NCBI GenBank assembly: GCA_019459285.1
Contig: JAIBEL010000005.1
Location: forward strand, 1 to 37,918
Source: Rhizobium sp.
GTDB taxonomy: Bacteria > Pseudomonadota > Gammaproteobacteria > Burkholderiales > Thiobacillaceae
Length of the DNA stretch: 37,918 nt
Reading direction: 5' to 3'
Below are positions 8,480 through 19,137 of this stretch, piece by piece; position 1 is the first letter of the stretch; each line of letters starts with the position of its first letter. The notes below the pieces were generated by a model. The model made no database searches. It saw only the letters and a list, made by a program, of their open reading frames with translations, and was not told the DNA's origin. Made by a program: the position numbers and the translations under genes.

Positions 8480-9461
8480 ACGATTGATTGCGCTCGCTGT
8501 GCTGCTTGCGCTCATGGGTGCAGGCGGACTGGCCTGGTATGGCAACCGGCCTTTGCAATTCGAGCCGTTGCCGAAGACGCTCAACGTGGTACCCGGCACG
8601 AATTTGCGGAGTCTGAGCGCCATGCTCGAACGCGAGGGTGTGGTCGGCAATGCGCAGGTGTTCTGGCTGCTTGGACGCATACTGGGCAAGGCCGGGACAC
8701 TCAAGGTGGGCGTGTATACCCTCGACAGGCCGCTGACGCCGCTGGAACTGTATGCCATGATCCAGCGCGGCGAGGTCTCGCAGGCCATGGTGCAGTTCAT
8801 CGAAGGCTGGAACTGGCGCGAGGTGCGTGCTGCGCTTGCCGCCCAGCCCATGCTGAAGAATGAAAGCGCCAGCATGAGCGATACTGAAATCCTGCAAGCC
8901 ATCGGCGCCGGGGAAGATCACATCGAGGGCCTGCTGTTTCCCGATACCTATTTTTATGCACCTCATACCTCCGATCTCAGTGTGCTGCGCCGCGCCTATC
9001 GTCGGCAGCATGAGAAGCTCATGGCTGCCTGGGAGACGCGTGCCCCCGGGTTGCCATATCGCACGCCGTACGAGGCGCTGATCATGGCGTCGATCGTGGA
9101 AAAGGAAACCGGCGTGGCATTCGAACGCCCCAGGATCGCCGGCGTCTTCCTGAACCGGCTCAGGCTGGGCATGCGCCTGCAGACCGATCCGACCGTGATC
9201 TACGGCCTGGGGGAGCGCTTCGACGGCAACCTGCGCAAGGTCGACCTGCAACACGATACGCCGTACAACACCTATACGCGCGCCGGGCTGCCGCCCACGC
9301 CAATCGCCATGCCGAGCGAGGCGGCCATCCAGGCTGCACTCAATCCGGCCAAGACGGATGCGCTGTACTTCGTTGCACGGGGCGACGGCACCCATGTATT
9401 CTCAAGCACGCTCGACGCGCACAACCGCGCGGTCAACCGCTACCAACGCGATCAACGATGA
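8463..9461 (+). CDS. mltG: Endolytic murein transglycosylase
   Basis: 332 residues of the YceG/MltG family, which cuts nascent glycan strands and so sets their length. One N-terminal membrane segment (about residues 8-27) is followed by a LysM-like region ([12 protein letters not shown]) and the catalytic domain. E213 in ASIVEKETG matches the catalytic glutamate of E. coli MltG, and [10 protein letters not shown] and [13 protein letters not shown] are family motifs. The neighbours pabC and tmk are conserved in proteobacteria; the stop overlaps tmk by 4 nt (ATGA). Confidence 0.95.
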   Translation: MKTSIKRLIALAVLLALMGAGGLAWYGNRPLQFEPLPKTLNVVPGTNLRSLSAMLEREGVVGNAQVFWLLGRILGKAGTLKVGVYTLDRPLTPLELYAMIQRGEVSQAMVQFIEGWNWREVRAALAAQPMLKNESASMSDTEILQAIGAGEDHIEGLLFPDTYFYAPHTSDLSVLRRAYRRQHEKLMAAWETRAPGLPYRTPYEALIMASIVEKETGVAFERPRIAGVFLNRLRLGMRLQTDPTVIYGLGERFDGNLRKVDLQHDTPYNTYTRAGLPPTPIAMPSEAAIQAALNPAKTDALYFVARGDGTHVFSSTLDAHNRAVNRYQRDQR

Positions 9462-10069
9462 CCCACGGAAAATTCATCACGCTCGAAGGTGTCGACGGCG
9501 CCGGCAAAAGCACCCACCTGGGATTCGTCGCTGACTGGCTGCGCCGGCAGGGCAGGGAGGTCGTCGTCACCCGCGAACCGGGCGGCACGCCGCTGGGCGA
9601 GACTTTGCGTGAACTGCTGTTGCATCGCGACATGGATGCCGACACCGAATTGCTGCTGATGTTCGCCGCGCGGCAGCAACATCTGGCCGAACTGATCCGG
9701 CCTGCGCTTGCGCGCGGCGCCTGGGTCGTGTCCGACCGTTTCACCGATGCCAGCTACGCCTACCAGTGCGGCGGCCGCGGCATCGACGCGGAACGTATCG
9801 CCGCGCTGGAAGCCTGGGTGCAGCGCGGTTTTGCGCCCGACCTCACCCTGCTGTTCGACGTCCCGCCCGACGTGGCGGAAGCGCGGCGCTCGGCTGCACG
9901 TACCGCCGACCGCTTCGAACGCGAAGCCGACAGCTTTTTCAGCCGCGTGCGCAATGCCTATCTCGAGCGGGCTCGGGCCGAACCCGCGCGCATCCGGGTG
10001 CTGGATGCGCGTCACAGCATCGCCGAGCTGCAGATTGAGATCGGCCACCTGCTGGAAGGGCTGGGGTGA
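9458..10069 (+). CDS. tmk: Thymidylate kinase
   Basis: 203 residues; phosphorylates dTMP to dTDP. P-loop GVDGAGKST at residues 9-17, the [11 protein letters not shown] motif near 91-101 and a short LID around [14 protein letters not shown]. Starts by ATGA overlap with mltG and ends by GTGA overlap with holB, so translation is coupled on both sides. Confidence 0.96.
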   Translation: MTHGKFITLEGVDGAGKSTHLGFVADWLRRQGREVVVTREPGGTPLGETLRELLLHRDMDADTELLLMFAARQQHLAELIRPALARGAWVVSDRFTDASYAYQCGGRGIDAERIAALEAWVQRGFAPDLTLLFDVPPDVAEARRSAARTADRFEREADSFFSRVRNAYLERARAEPARIRVLDARHSIAELQIEIGHLLEGLG

Positions 10070-11049
10070 GCGCGCCGTATCCCTGGCTGGAAGCGTCTTG
10101 GCAGCGGTTGCTGGCGACCCGGGCGCGCCCGGCGCAGGCCTTGCTGCTGGCAGGGCCGCGTGGGGTGGGGAAAGGCGTATTGGCGCGGGCATGGGCGCAG
10201 GCGCTGCTGTGCGAGGCGCCGCGGCCGGATGGTGCGGCCTGCGGCGAGTGCCCGGCCTGCCATTGGTACGAGGCGGACACCCATCCGGATTTCCGGCTGC
10301 TGACGCTGCAGGAGAAGACCGGCAAGGAAGGCGAAACCCGCATGGCCACGGCGGTCGAGGTCGACCAGGCGCGTGAGGCGGTCGATTTCGTCCAGATGTC
10401 CACCTACCGCGCAGGGTTCCGGGTGGTACTGGTCGATCCGGCGGATGGCCTCAACCTGGCTGCAGCCAACGCGCTGTTAAAGGTGCTCGAGGAACCGCCG
10501 TTAAATACGGTATTCGTGCTGGTTTCGGATCAACCGCGCCGGCTGCTGCCGACCATACGCAGCCGCTGCACCCGGATCGACATCGGCTTGCCGCCGGCCG
10601 ATCAGGCGGCGCGGTGGCTGGCCGGGCAGGGTGTGGATGACGCGATGGACCTGCTGGCGCTGTCCGGCGGTACGCCGCTCGACGCGCAACGCTGGGCCGA
10701 GGGGCCCGAGCTGGACGAGCGCCGCGGCGTACTGGAAGGCTTGGCAGATCCCGGCCGGCTCGATCCGGTAACCCTGGGCGAGCGCTGGAAGACGGTCGAT
10801 CCGCGGACCTGGCACAACGTGGCGTACAAGTGGCTGGGCGATTTGCTGTCGGTCAGGTTGCAGGGCAGCGTACAGTTCAACCGCGATTTTGCGGAAGTGC
10901 TGGCGCAGTTGGGCAAGAAGGCCGATCTGGCCAGACTGCTGGCGCTTGCCAGAACGCAGGCGAACGAAGGCCGGACGCTGGCACACCCGCTCAACCGGAC
11001 GTTGCAGCTCGAGGCCTGGCTGATCCAGTACCGGCACGTGTTTGATTGA
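10066..11049 (+). CDS. holB: DNA polymerase III delta' subunit
   Basis: 327 residues with a GTG start overlapping the tmk stop. Part of the clamp loader. Walker-A-like GPRGVGKG at residues 30-37, the zinc-binding set C49, C59, C62 and C65 (CGECPACH), and the LKVLEEPP motif shared by delta' and DnaX. The sensor region around IRSRCTRI carries the usual SRC. Followed 13 nt later by pilZ. Confidence 0.94.
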   Translation: MSAPYPWLEASWQRLLATRARPAQALLLAGPRGVGKGVLARAWAQALLCEAPRPDGAACGECPACHWYEADTHPDFRLLTLQEKTGKEGETRMATAVEVDQAREAVDFVQMSTYRAGFRVVLVDPADGLNLAAANALLKVLEEPPLNTVFVLVSDQPRRLLPTIRSRCTRIDIGLPPADQAARWLAGQGVDDAMDLLALSGGTPLDAQRWAEGPELDERRGVLEGLADPGRLDPVTLGERWKTVDPRTWHNVAYKWLGDLLSVRLQGSVQFNRDFAEVLAQLGKKADLARLLALARTQANEGRTLAHPLNRTLQLEAWLIQYRHVFD

Positions 11050-11062
11050 AAAAGGATCGATG

Positions 11063-11434
11063 ATGAATGCAGCAGTCAACGATGTCACAGGTCAGGTACG
11101 CCCCGGCGTGCTGTCCCTGTCCATCAAGGAAAAATCCGCGCTTTTTGCCGCCTACATGCCCTTCATCAAGGGCGGCGGACTGTTCATTCCCACTAACAAG
11201 CAATACAAGATGGGCGAGGAAGTGTTCATGCTGCTGACACTGATGGATGATCCCGCCAAGCTGCCGGTGTCCGGAAAAGTGGTATGGGTGACGCCCTCTG
11301 GTGCCCACGGCAGCCGTACCCAGGGTGTGGGCGTGCAGTTCGCTTTCAACGAAAGCGGCAAAGCGGCGCAAAACAAGATTGAAGGTTTGCTCGGCGGTTC
11401 GTTAAAATCGGTGCGTCCCACTCACACCATGTAA
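11063..11434 (+). CDS. pilZ: Type IV pilus PilZ protein
   Basis: 123 residues matching the founding PilZ of Pseudomonas over nearly all its length (SLSIKEKSALFAAYMPFIKGG, GLFIPTNKQYKMGEEVFML, KVVWVTPSGAHGSR, GVGVQF). This type lacks the RxxxR and DxSxxG signature for c-di-GMP and acts instead with PilB/FimX in pilus assembly. The ATG at 11063 is preferred over 11060 because AAAGGA at 11051-11056 is 6 nt away; a TTG at 11042 overlapping holB is less likely. The holB-pilZ-tatD order is conserved. Confidence 0.92.
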   Translation: MNAAVNDVTGQVRPGVLSLSIKEKSALFAAYMPFIKGGGLFIPTNKQYKMGEEVFMLLTLMDDPAKLPVSGKVVWVTPSGAHGSRTQGVGVQFAFNESGKAAQNKIEGLLGGSLKSVRPTHTM

Positions 11435-11460
11435 CGCCGTCTGCGGCGTTCCCGAGCCGC

Positions 11461-12231
11461 ATGTATATCGATTCCCACTGCCACATCAATTTCCCCGATC
11501 TCGCCGGCAAACTGCCCGAGGTCTTCGACCTGATGGCGGCCAACCAGGTGAGCCACGCGCTCTGCATCAGCGTGGAGCTGGAAAAATTCCCTGAAATCCG
11601 CGCGCTGGCCGAGGTGCATCCGAACGTCTATGCATCCGTGGGTGTGCACCCGGACCATGAAGACTGCACCGAGCCGACCGTGGCGGAACTGGTCGCGCTG
11701 GCCGATCATCCCAAGGTCGTGGCGATCGGCGAGACTGGGCTGGATTATTTCCGGCTGACCGGCGATCTCGAATGGCAGCGCGAACGCTTCCGCACCCACA
11801 TCCGTGCCGCACGTGCCTGTCGCAAGCCCCTGGTCATCCATACCCGTTCCGCGGCCGACGACACTCTGCGTATCATGCGCGAGGAACAGGCAGGCGAGGC
11901 GGGCGGCGTGATGCACTGCTTCACCGAGAGCCTGGCGGTGGCCGAAGCGGCGATCGAGCTGGGGTTCTACATCTCGTTTTCCGGCATCGTCACCTTCAAG
12001 AACGCCGCCACGCTGCGCGAAGTGGCGGCGGCCATTCCGCTGGAGCGCATGCTGATCGAGACCGATTCGCCCTATCTGGCGCCGGTGCCGCACCGCGGGC
12101 AGACCAACCAGCCTGGATTCGTGAAGCACGTGGCGGAAGAAATCGCGCGGGTGCGCGGCATGACGGCCGAAGCGGTGGGCGAGGCCACGACGCGGAATTT
12201 CTTTCACCTGTTTGCCGCCGCCCGACCCTGA
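11461..12231 (+). CDS. TatD family metal-dependent DNase (YcfH type)
   Basis: 256 residues with the TatD metal-ligand set: H6 and H8 in DSHCHINF, E91 in GETGLDYF, H127 in VIHTRSA, H152 in MHCFTES and the aspartate in ETDSPYLAP near residue 202. The family is a Mg-dependent 3'-5' exonuclease on DNA/RNA ends. It follows pilZ by 26 nt in the same order as holB-pilZ-ycfH elsewhere and closes the long plus-strand run. Confidence 0.93.
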   Translation: MYIDSHCHINFPDLAGKLPEVFDLMAANQVSHALCISVELEKFPEIRALAEVHPNVYASVGVHPDHEDCTEPTVAELVALADHPKVVAIGETGLDYFRLTGDLEWQRERFRTHIRAARACRKPLVIHTRSAADDTLRIMREEQAGEAGGVMHCFTESLAVAEAAIELGFYISFSGIVTFKNAATLREVAAAIPLERMLIETDSPYLAPVPHRGQTNQPGFVKHVAEEIARVRGMTAEAVGEATTRNFFHLFAAARP

Positions 12232-12316
12232 TCCCCCCATTTCCGGTATTGCGTGGCCGAGGCCCACAACCCGGGCGCAAGAAATAGGGGCAAGCCGGGC
12301 CGGCTTGACTCAAGTA

Positions 12317-12335
12317 GCTGGGGGCGAACCCCAGC
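12317..12335. terminator. Hairpin between convergent genes
   Basis: GCTGGGG and CCCCAGC form a 7-bp stem with a GCGAA loop between the 3' ends of the tatD gene and the minus-strand GlcG-like gene. There is no T-run on either side, so a terminator role is only suggested by position. Confidence 0.35.
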
Positions 12336-12342
12336 CATCGCG

Positions 12343-12846
12343 TCAGAGGCCTGCAGTTTCCAGTTCGAACTGGATCGCCTGGATGCCGGCGCGGGCGCAG
12401 GCCTCGTCCTGTTCACCCGTTGCTGCGCCGGAGACGCCGACCGCGCCGACGATGTTGCCGGCAGCTTCGATCGGCACGCCGCCGGCAGAAAACACGAGTC
12501 CTTCGACCTTGCCGACCGAGAACGGTTGGGTAAAGCGATCAACCATCGCCGACGTGGCGGCGTTGAAGTTGACCGCCGTATAGGCCTTCTGCTTGCTGAT
12601 CTCCAGGGTGATGCGTGGCGCCAGCGTGTCGCGCAACACCACCATGGCATCGCCACTGCGATCGACCACGGTCACCCCGATCTGGATACCTTGCTTGCGG
12701 CAGGCCTCCATCGCGGCATGGGCGAGTTTTCCTGATGCCTCGACGGTGAGCCTGGGAATTTTGACGATGACAGGTTCTTCCGCGGCGATCGTAGGCGCGG
12801 CGAACAATACGGCACAGCTTGCAGCGATCAAAGGGAGTTTGCGCAT
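12343..12846 (-). CDS. Secreted GlcG/HbpS-like (haem-degrading fold) protein
   Basis: 167 residues. A signal peptide (MRKLPLIAASCAVLFAAPTIA, cut after about residue 21) precedes a DUF336/GlcG domain: LTVEASGKLAHAAMEACRKQG, VTVVDRSGDAMVVLRD, KQKAYTAVNF and the GGVPIEAAGNIVGAVGVSGA motif are typical. Family members include the haem-binding HbpS; the true ligand here is unknown. GGAGGAAAT just upstream fixes the start at 12846. Lies alone between dnaJ and tatD on the dnaJ strand, 109 nt downstream of dnaJ. Confidence 0.85.
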   Translation of the reverse strand: MRKLPLIAASCAVLFAAPTIAAEEPVIVKIPRLTVEASGKLAHAAMEACRKQGIQIGVTVVDRSGDAMVVLRDTLAPRITLEISKQKAYTAVNFNAATSAMVDRFTQPFSVGKVEGLVFSAGGVPIEAAGNIVGAVGVSGAATGEQDEACARAGIQAIQFELETAGL

Positions 12847-12882
12847 GGGGATTTCCTCCAGTTGGTTAAAGTGGGGAATGTA

Positions 12883-12947
12883 CTGCGGCCTCGGGGAAGG
12901 GGCCGCAGGCTGGTTCTCTCCGGATGAAAGGACGCCGCACGCGGCGT
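12883..12947 (-). terminator. Two GC-rich hairpins behind dnaJ
   Basis: Reading in the dnaJ direction, 9 nt after the stop comes ACGCCGC/GCGGCGT (12932-12947, 7-bp stem) followed by CCTTTC, then CTGCGGCC/GGCCGCAG (12883-12908, 8-bp stem with a 10-nt loop). The T-tracts are poor. They probably end or protect the grpE-dnaK-dnaJ message. Confidence 0.45.
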
Positions 12948-12955
12948 GAACCAAA

Positions 12956-14071
12956 TTATTGTCCGAAGAACGACTTCACCTTATCCATGAACGACTGTGC
13001 GCGGGGATTATTGTTGCGTCCCGGGCTCAAGTCATCAAACTCGCGCAGCAATTCGCGCTGGCGCTCGGACAAGTTCACCGGCGTTTCCACCAGCATGTGG
13101 CACATGAGGTCGCCCGGCGCGTGGCTGCGCACGCCCTTGATACCCTTGCCGCGCAGGCGGAACACCTTGCCTGACTGCGTTTCGGCGGGGATCTTGATCT
13201 TGGCGTGGCCATCCAGCGTGGGAATCTCGACCTCGCCGCCGAGCGCCGCGGTGGCGAAGCTGATCGGCATTTCGCAATGCAGGTCGTCGCCGTCGCGCTT
13301 GAACACCGGATGTTCCTTGAGGTGGATCACCACATAGAGGTCGCCCGGCGGGCCGCCATTGACGCCGGCTTCGCCTTCACCGGCCAGGCGGATGCGGTCG
13401 CCGCTGTCGACCCCCGCAGGAATCTTCACCGATAACGTCTTGTGTTTCTTGACGCGGCCTTCGCCATGGCAGCTGGGGCAGGGGTCGGCCACCATCTTGC
13501 CGGTGCCGCCGCAACGCGGGCAGGTCTGCTGCACCGAGAAGAAACCTTGCTGGATACGGACCTGACCGTGTCCGCCGCAGGTGGTGCAGGTGGTCGGCGT
13601 GGTGCCGGATTTGGCGCCGCTGCCGTGGCAGGTGCCGCATTCCTCCAGGGTGGGAATGCGGATCTTGGTTTCGGTGCCGCGCGCGCCTTCCTCCAGGTCG
13701 ATTTCCAGGTTGTAGCGCAGGTCGGCACCGCGATAGACACGGTCGCGACGGTTGCCGCCACCCCCGCCGAAGATGTCGCCAAAGATATCCGAGAAGGCGT
13801 CGGAGAACCCGCCGCCGCCAAAGCCACCGCCCATGCCGGCCTGCTGGTCGACCCCGGCATGGCCGAACTGGTCGTAGGCGGCCCGTTTGTCAGAATCGGA
13901 CAGGATTTCGTAGGCCTGCTTGGCTTCCTTGAATTTGTCCTCCGCGCTCTTGTCGTCAGGATTGCGGTCGGGATGGTGTTTCATGGCCAGCTTGCGGTAG
14001 GCCTTCTTGATTTCTTCGTCCGAAGCGTTCTTGGTGACGCCGAGGATTTCGTAGTAGTCGCGTTTTGACAT
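12956..14071 (-). CDS. dnaJ: Hsp40 co-chaperone DnaJ
   Basis: 371 residues. J domain with H33-P34-D35, a Gly/Phe-rich linker (about residues 77-110), four zinc-binding motifs (C145/C148, C162/C165, C184/C187, C198/C201) and the C-terminal substrate-binding domains ending [10 protein letters not shown]. It stimulates DnaK ATPase and delivers substrates. The start at 14071 gives the canonical [12 protein letters not shown]; the frame is open further up but only through repeats. There is no purine-rich ribosome binding site: the 28 nt ending 3 nt before the ATG are heptamer repeats. A hairpin lies between dnaK and this gene, so dnaJ expression may be reduced relative to dnaK. Confidence 0.97.
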   Translation of the reverse strand: MSKRDYYEILGVTKNASDEEIKKAYRKLAMKHHPDRNPDDKSAEDKFKEAKQAYEILSDSDKRAAYDQFGHAGVDQQAGMGGGFGGGGFSDAFSDIFGDIFGGGGGNRRDRVYRGADLRYNLEIDLEEGARGTETKIRIPTLEECGTCHGSGAKSGTTPTTCTTCGGHGQVRIQQGFFSVQQTCPRCGGTGKMVADPCPSCHGEGRVKKHKTLSVKIPAGVDSGDRIRLAGEGEAGVNGGPPGDLYVVIHLKEHPVFKRDGDDLHCEMPISFATAALGGEVEIPTLDGHAKIKIPAETQSGKVFRLRGKGIKGVRSHAPGDLMCHMLVETPVNLSERQRELLREFDDLSPGRNNNPRAQSFMDKVKSFFGQ

Positions 14072-14074
14072 GGT

Positions 14075-14156
14075 GGTGAACGGTGAACAGTGAGCGGTGA
14101 GCAGAAAAGCAAAAAGCGGTGAACGGGGTTGCCGCTCACCGCTTACCACTCACTGC
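14075..14156 (-). repeat. Inverted arrays of degenerate heptamers between dnaK and dnaJ
   Basis: In the dnaJ sense the 28 nt ending 3 nt before its ATG read GCTCACC, GCTCACT, GTTCACC, GTTCACC (14075-14102). On the opposite strand, 14134-14154 reads GCTCACC, GCTTACC, ACTCACT and a partial copy runs into the dnaK stop codon. The two facing arrays build the hairpin at 14115-14143. The same heptamer family occurs before trpS. Confidence 0.8.
14104..14143 (-). terminator. Attenuator-like hairpin between dnaK and dnaJ
   Basis: A 12-bp stem (one G-T pair) of 14115-14126 with 14132-14143 and a 5-nt loop, followed in the dnaJ direction by TTTTTGCTTTT. It fits an intrinsic terminator in the middle of the operon, which would lower dnaJ relative to dnaK. 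It is built from inverted heptamer copies. Confidence 0.65.
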
Positions 14157-16079
<1,923 letters not shown>

Positions 16080-16116
16080 GATGCGTTCCTTCTAAAAGAG
16101 TATTGAATTGATTCGA

Positions 16117-16144
16117 ATGTGGGGGAGGCAAGGCCTATTTCAAG
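16117..16144 (-). promoter_or_regulatory. RpoH (sigma-32) promoter of dnaK
   Basis: The minus strand reads CTTGAAA (16144-16138), 13 nt, then CCCCACAT (16124-16117), very close to the heat-shock consensus CTTGAAA-N13/14-CCCCATnT. It lies wholly in the grpE-dnaK gap and would make a dnaK-only message. Confidence 0.7.
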
Positions 16145-16150
16145 GCCGTT

Positions 16151-16672
16151 TCAATCCTTGCCCTTGGCGACCATCACCAGCGCTGGTCGTAGGGTGCGAT
16201 CGTGTAGGCGGTAACCTTTCTGCAGCACCGTGACCACCGTATTGGCCGGCTGGTCGGACTCGATCATCTGGATCGCCTGGTGCTGGTGCGGGTCGAATTT
16301 CTCGCCCATCGGGTTGATGTCGTTCAGGTTGAACTTGCCGAATGCGGAAACCAACTGCTTCAGGGTCAACTCGACCCCATCCTTGAGGTTTTCCACGCTC
16401 GGCGACTCCACCGCCAGCGCGGCTTCCAGGCTGTCCTTGACTGCCAGAAGCTCGTTGGCGAAGTTTTCCACTGCGAACTTGCGCGCCTTCTCCACGTCGT
16501 CCGCCGCACGGCGGCGCATATTCTCGGTTTCCGCTTTGGCACGTAGCCAGGCGTCGTGATGTTCGGCGGCCTGGAGTTCGGCCGCTTTCAGCATCTCTTC
16601 CAGGCTGGGCATGGTTTCTTTCTCGGCCGGGGTTGCGGCCGGGCTTGCATCGGTGTTGAGTTCGTCCTGCAT
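16151..16672 (-). CDS. grpE: Nucleotide exchange factor GrpE
   Basis: 173 residues. An acidic disordered N-terminus and a long coiled-coil helix (about residues 20-90, with [20 protein letters not shown]) precede the beta domain with [15 protein letters not shown] and [18 protein letters not shown]. It releases ADP from DnaK. The ATG at 16672 follows GGGAG by 6 nt; longer frames to 16783 run through the promoter and are rejected. First gene of grpE-dnaK-dnaJ. Confidence 0.96.
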   Translation of the reverse strand: MQDELNTDASPAATPAEKETMPSLEEMLKAAELQAAEHHDAWLRAKAETENMRRRAADDVEKARKFAVENFANELLAVKDSLEAALAVESPSVENLKDGVELTLKQLVSAFGKFNLNDINPMGEKFDPHQHQAIQMIESDQPANTVVTVLQKGYRLHDRTLRPALVMVAKGKD

Positions 16673-16700
16673 GTGGGCTCCCAATTGGTACTGGCGGAAA

Positions 16701-16727
16701 ACTGGGGACGAATGACCGGGATTCAAG
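16701..16727 (-). promoter_or_regulatory. RpoH (sigma-32) promoter of grpE
   Basis: The minus strand reads CTTGAAT (16727-16721), a 13-nt spacer and CCCCAGTTT (-10 at 16707-16701 and beyond). The start point near 16693 leaves a leader of about 20 nt with GGGAG before grpE. Together with the dnaK promoter this places the operon under heat-shock control. Confidence 0.75.
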
Positions 16728-16784
16728 GGGCTAAAGTCATTTTTTCTGCCCCTGTGGCGGAAAACCGCGGATTCCGCTTTCAAT

Positions 16785-16813
16785 TTGCCGGGCGTGGGCG
16801 CTTCCGGTATGAT
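16785..16813 (+). promoter_or_regulatory. Promoter of tRNA-Ser
   Basis: TTGCCG (16785-16790), a 17-nt spacer and TATGAT (16808-16813), followed by a GC-rich discriminator (GCGCCGC), the layout expected for a stable-RNA promoter under stringent control. Start near 16820, a few bases before the tRNA. Confidence 0.65.
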
Positions 16814-16824
16814 GCGCCGCTCTC

Positions 16825-16915
16825 GGAGAGGTGGATGAGTGGCTTAAGTCGCACGCCTGGAAAGCGTGTTCAGGATAATATCCTGACGGGGGTTCGAATC
16901 CCCCCCTCTCCGCCA
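16825..16915 (+). tRNA. tRNA-Ser (anticodon GGA)
   Basis: 91 nt with encoded CCA. Acceptor GGAGAGG (16825-16831) pairs with CCTCTCC (16905-16911); discriminator G. Anticodon stem CACGC/GCGTG with loop CTGGAAA, anticodon GGA at 16859-16861, reading UCC and UCU. The long variable arm TCAGGATAATATCCTGA is typical of class II serine tRNAs, and the T arm has GGGGGTTCGAATCCCCC. The 43 nt after it hold no clear terminator. Confidence 0.97.
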
Positions 16916-16958
16916 GAATTCCCTTCATTTCCCTTATCAGCAACCCAGCCCGCGGGAC

Positions 16959-18272
16959 CTAGGGGTCGACGGCTCCCGGCCGGTGACCGCGGGTGCATGC
17001 GGCAGCCCGGGCAAGCAGCAACGCACGTTCGCGCGCGTTGCGGGTGAGGGTGGCGGCGCGTTCGAACTCGGCACGCGCTTCGGCGATACGGTCCAGACGG
17101 GCCAGCAGGTCGCCGCGTACGCTCGGCAGCAGATGGTAATTTTCCAGGCTGGGTTCGCCAAGCAAGGTATCCACGATTTCCAGCCCGGCTACGGGACCAA
17201 AGGCCATGGCTACCGCCACGGCGCGATTGAGCGTGACGACCGGCGAGGGCGCAACCTGGACGAGCGCGTCATAGAGTGCGGCAATACGTGCCCAGTCGGT
17301 GGCATCGGCGGTGGCGGCACGCGCGTGGCAGGCCGCAATAGCCGCTTGCAGGGTGTAGGGGCCCAGCGGTCCGGATTGGGATTCGGCGTGCTCAAGCGCG
17401 GCCAGACCGCGGCGGATGAGCAGAAGGTCCCAGCGCGCGCGATCCTGGTCGAGCAGCAGGATGGGCTCGCCTTTCGCATCGACGCGTGCCGCAAGCCGCG
17501 AAGCCTGGATTTCCATCAGGGCGACCAGACCGTGGACTTCCGGCTCGGACGACATGAGCCCGGCGAGCACGCGCCCCAGGCGCAGCGCCTCTTCGCACAG
17601 CGCCGGACGTACCCAGTCGTCGCCTGCCGTAGCCGAATAGCCTTCGTTGAAGATGAGATACACGACCTCGAGTACCGACGCGAGACGGTCCGCCAGTTCC
17701 GTGCCGCGCGGCACTTCGAACGGCACGTGCGCGGCCGCGAGCGTGCGTTTGGCACGCACGATGCGTTGCGCGATGGTGGCTTCGGGCTTGAGATAGGCGC
17801 GAGCGATCTCGTCGGTGGAGAGGCCACCCATGATGCGCAGCGTCAGTGCGCTGCGTGCTTCGGGCGAAAGCACGGGATGGCAGGCGGTGAAGATCAGGCG
17901 CAGCAGGTCGTCGCCAACGTCGTCGCTGAGCGCGTCGTCGACCCTGTCATTGAAGTCGGCGGCAGCTATTGTGTGCTGCGCGTCGAATTCGCGGCTGAGC
18001 TCCTCGCGTTTCGGCGCGGCCAGTTTTTCGTGGCGCAGGTGATCGAGCGCACGGCGTTTGGCAGTGGTCATCAGCCAGGCGCCGGGATTGTCCGGCACGC
18101 CTGCAGCCGGCCAGTGTTCCAGCGCGGCGACCAGCGCATCCTGCGCAAATTCCTCGGCCAGACCGACGTCACGCAGCATGCGTGCAACGCTGGCGATGAC
18201 CTTGGCCGCTTCGATGTGCCAGATCGCCTCGATGGTCCGGGCGGCTTCGCTGCCCGGATCAGGCGTGCCCAT
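16959..18272 (-). CDS. ECF42-type RNA polymerase sigma factor with C-terminal TPR-like extension
   Basis: 437 residues, about twice a plain ECF sigma factor. Region 2 is at about residues 20-85 (AQDALVAALEHWP, NPGAWLMTTAKRRALDHLR) and region 4 at 125-180 (LTLRIMGGLSTDEIARAY, TIAQRIVRAKRTL). The remaining ~250 residues are a helical extension with TPR-like repeats (LNRAVAVAMAFGPVAGLEIVD, ARLDRIAEARAEFERA), the hallmark of the ECF42 group, which needs that domain for activity and is linked to DGPF/YCII genes rather than to an anti-sigma factor. Both hold here: no anti-sigma gene is present and two DGPF genes precede it. Its ATG lies 14 nt inside the upstream VOC gene, so translation is coupled. 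Confidence 0.9.
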   Translation of the reverse strand: MGTPDPGSEAARTIEAIWHIEAAKVIASVARMLRDVGLAEEFAQDALVAALEHWPAAGVPDNPGAWLMTTAKRRALDHLRHEKLAAPKREELSREFDAQHTIAAADFNDRVDDALSDDVGDDLLRLIFTACHPVLSPEARSALTLRIMGGLSTDEIARAYLKPEATIAQRIVRAKRTLAAAHVPFEVPRGTELADRLASVLEVVYLIFNEGYSATAGDDWVRPALCEEALRLGRVLAGLMSSEPEVHGLVALMEIQASRLAARVDAKGEPILLLDQDRARWDLLLIRRGLAALEHAESQSGPLGPYTLQAAIAACHARAATADATDWARIAALYDALVQVAPSPVVTLNRAVAVAMAFGPVAGLEIVDTLLGEPSLENYHLLPSVRGDLLARLDRIAEARAEFERAATLTRNARERALLLARAAACTRGHRPGAVDP

Positions 18273-18738
18273 AGGCCTGTTTCAGCGCGGCAATGTCGAG
18301 CTTGGTCATCTGCAGCAGCGCCTGCATGACCCGATTGGCGCGGTCGGCATCGGGATCGCTCATCATGTCGCCCACTATGCGCGGCACGATCTGCCAGGGC
18401 AGGCCGAATTTGTCCTTGAGCCAGCCGCATTGCACGGGCGCACCGCCGTCGGCCGTGAGCGCGGTCCACAGGCGGTCGATTTCGTCCTGCGTATCGCAGT
18501 TGACGACGAGGGAGACGCCATCGTTGAAGGCGAAGTGCGGTCCGCCGTTGACTGCCAGCCAGGCCTGGCCGAACAGTTCGAAGCTCATGGTACGGACGCT
18601 GCCTGCGGGACCGCCGAATTCGTTGGCACCGCAGCGCGTGAGTCCCGTGATCTTCAATTCGCTGAAAACCGACGCGTAGAATCGGACGGCTTCTTCGGCC
18701 TGGTCTTTAAAACACAGGCAGGTCGTCAAGGTATGCAT
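18259..18738 (-). CDS. VOC-superfamily protein (PhnB / 3-demethylubiquinone methyltransferase-like fold)
   Basis: 159 residues. One or two beta-alpha-beta-beta-beta modules, with FKDQAEEAVRFYASVF at the N-terminus, GPHFAFNDGVSLVVNC in the middle and the family motif CGWLKDKFGLPWQIVP near residue 105. Family members are often encoded with ECF42 sigma factors and YCII proteins; no reaction is established. GGAGA precedes the ATG by about 7 nt. Its 3' end overlaps the sigma gene. Confidence 0.85.
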   Translation of the reverse strand: MHTLTTCLCFKDQAEEAVRFYASVFSELKITGLTRCGANEFGGPAGSVRTMSFELFGQAWLAVNGGPHFAFNDGVSLVVNCDTQDEIDRLWTALTADGGAPVQCGWLKDKFGLPWQIVPRIVGDMMSDPDADRANRVMQALLQMTKLDIAALKQAYGHA

Positions 18739-18764
18739 GGGTTTTCTCCGGATCTCCAGGGGGC

Positions 18765-19124
18765 TCAGAGACTGATCATGGTCTTGAATCCGCCCCAGAA
18801 CATGCGCTCGCCGTCGAAAGGCAGGGCCGCCGGATCCATCATGCTGCCCAGGCGCGGGTCGGCCATGACTTTTTTATTGATGCGGTCGCGCTCCTTGCGG
18901 GATTTGTACACGATCCAGGCAAATATCACGGTTTCGCCGTCCTTGAGCTTCACGCTCTGCGGGAACGACGTGTGCTTGCCGGGCTGGACGTCATCGGCGA
19001 GGCATTCGATGTATTCGAGCGCGCCGTGCTCGCGCCAAATCTTGCCCGCCTTGCGGGCCATGCGACGATAGGCCGCCAGGTTGTCGGTGGGGACGGGGAG
19101 GATGAAACCGTCTACGTAGGGCAT
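18765..19124 (-). CDS. DUF1428 family protein (YbaA-like)
   Basis: 119 residues, beginning MPYVDGFILPVPTDNLAAY and containing WREHGALEYIECLADD, VIFAWIVYKSRKERDRIN and GERMFWGGFKTM, all typical of DUF1428. These are small dimeric alpha-beta-barrel proteins of unknown function. AAGGAG 6-7 nt before the ATG at 19124 fixes the start; the longer open frame upstream runs inside the neighbouring VOC gene. 26 nt to the next gene, same transcript. Confidence 0.85.
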   Translation of the reverse strand: MPYVDGFILPVPTDNLAAYRRMARKAGKIWREHGALEYIECLADDVQPGKHTSFPQSVKLKDGETVIFAWIVYKSRKERDRINKKVMADPRLGSMMDPAALPFDGERMFWGGFKTMISL

Positions 19125-19137
19125 GGGTATCTCCTTG

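Noticed and set aside
6128..8902. A 924-residue minus-strand open frame
   Set aside because: Antisense to fabF, pabC and mltG, with low-complexity Arg/His-rich composition typical of shadow frames in GC-rich DNA.
16916..16958. Integrated element at the 3' end of tRNA-Ser
   Set aside because: No integrase gene follows and I saw no repeat of the tRNA 3' end downstream; the sigma-factor cluster has the composition of its surroundings.
16973..18329. Long plus-strand frame opposite the sigma factor
   Set aside because: Shadow of the ECF42 gene; the composition is not protein-like and no domain is visible.
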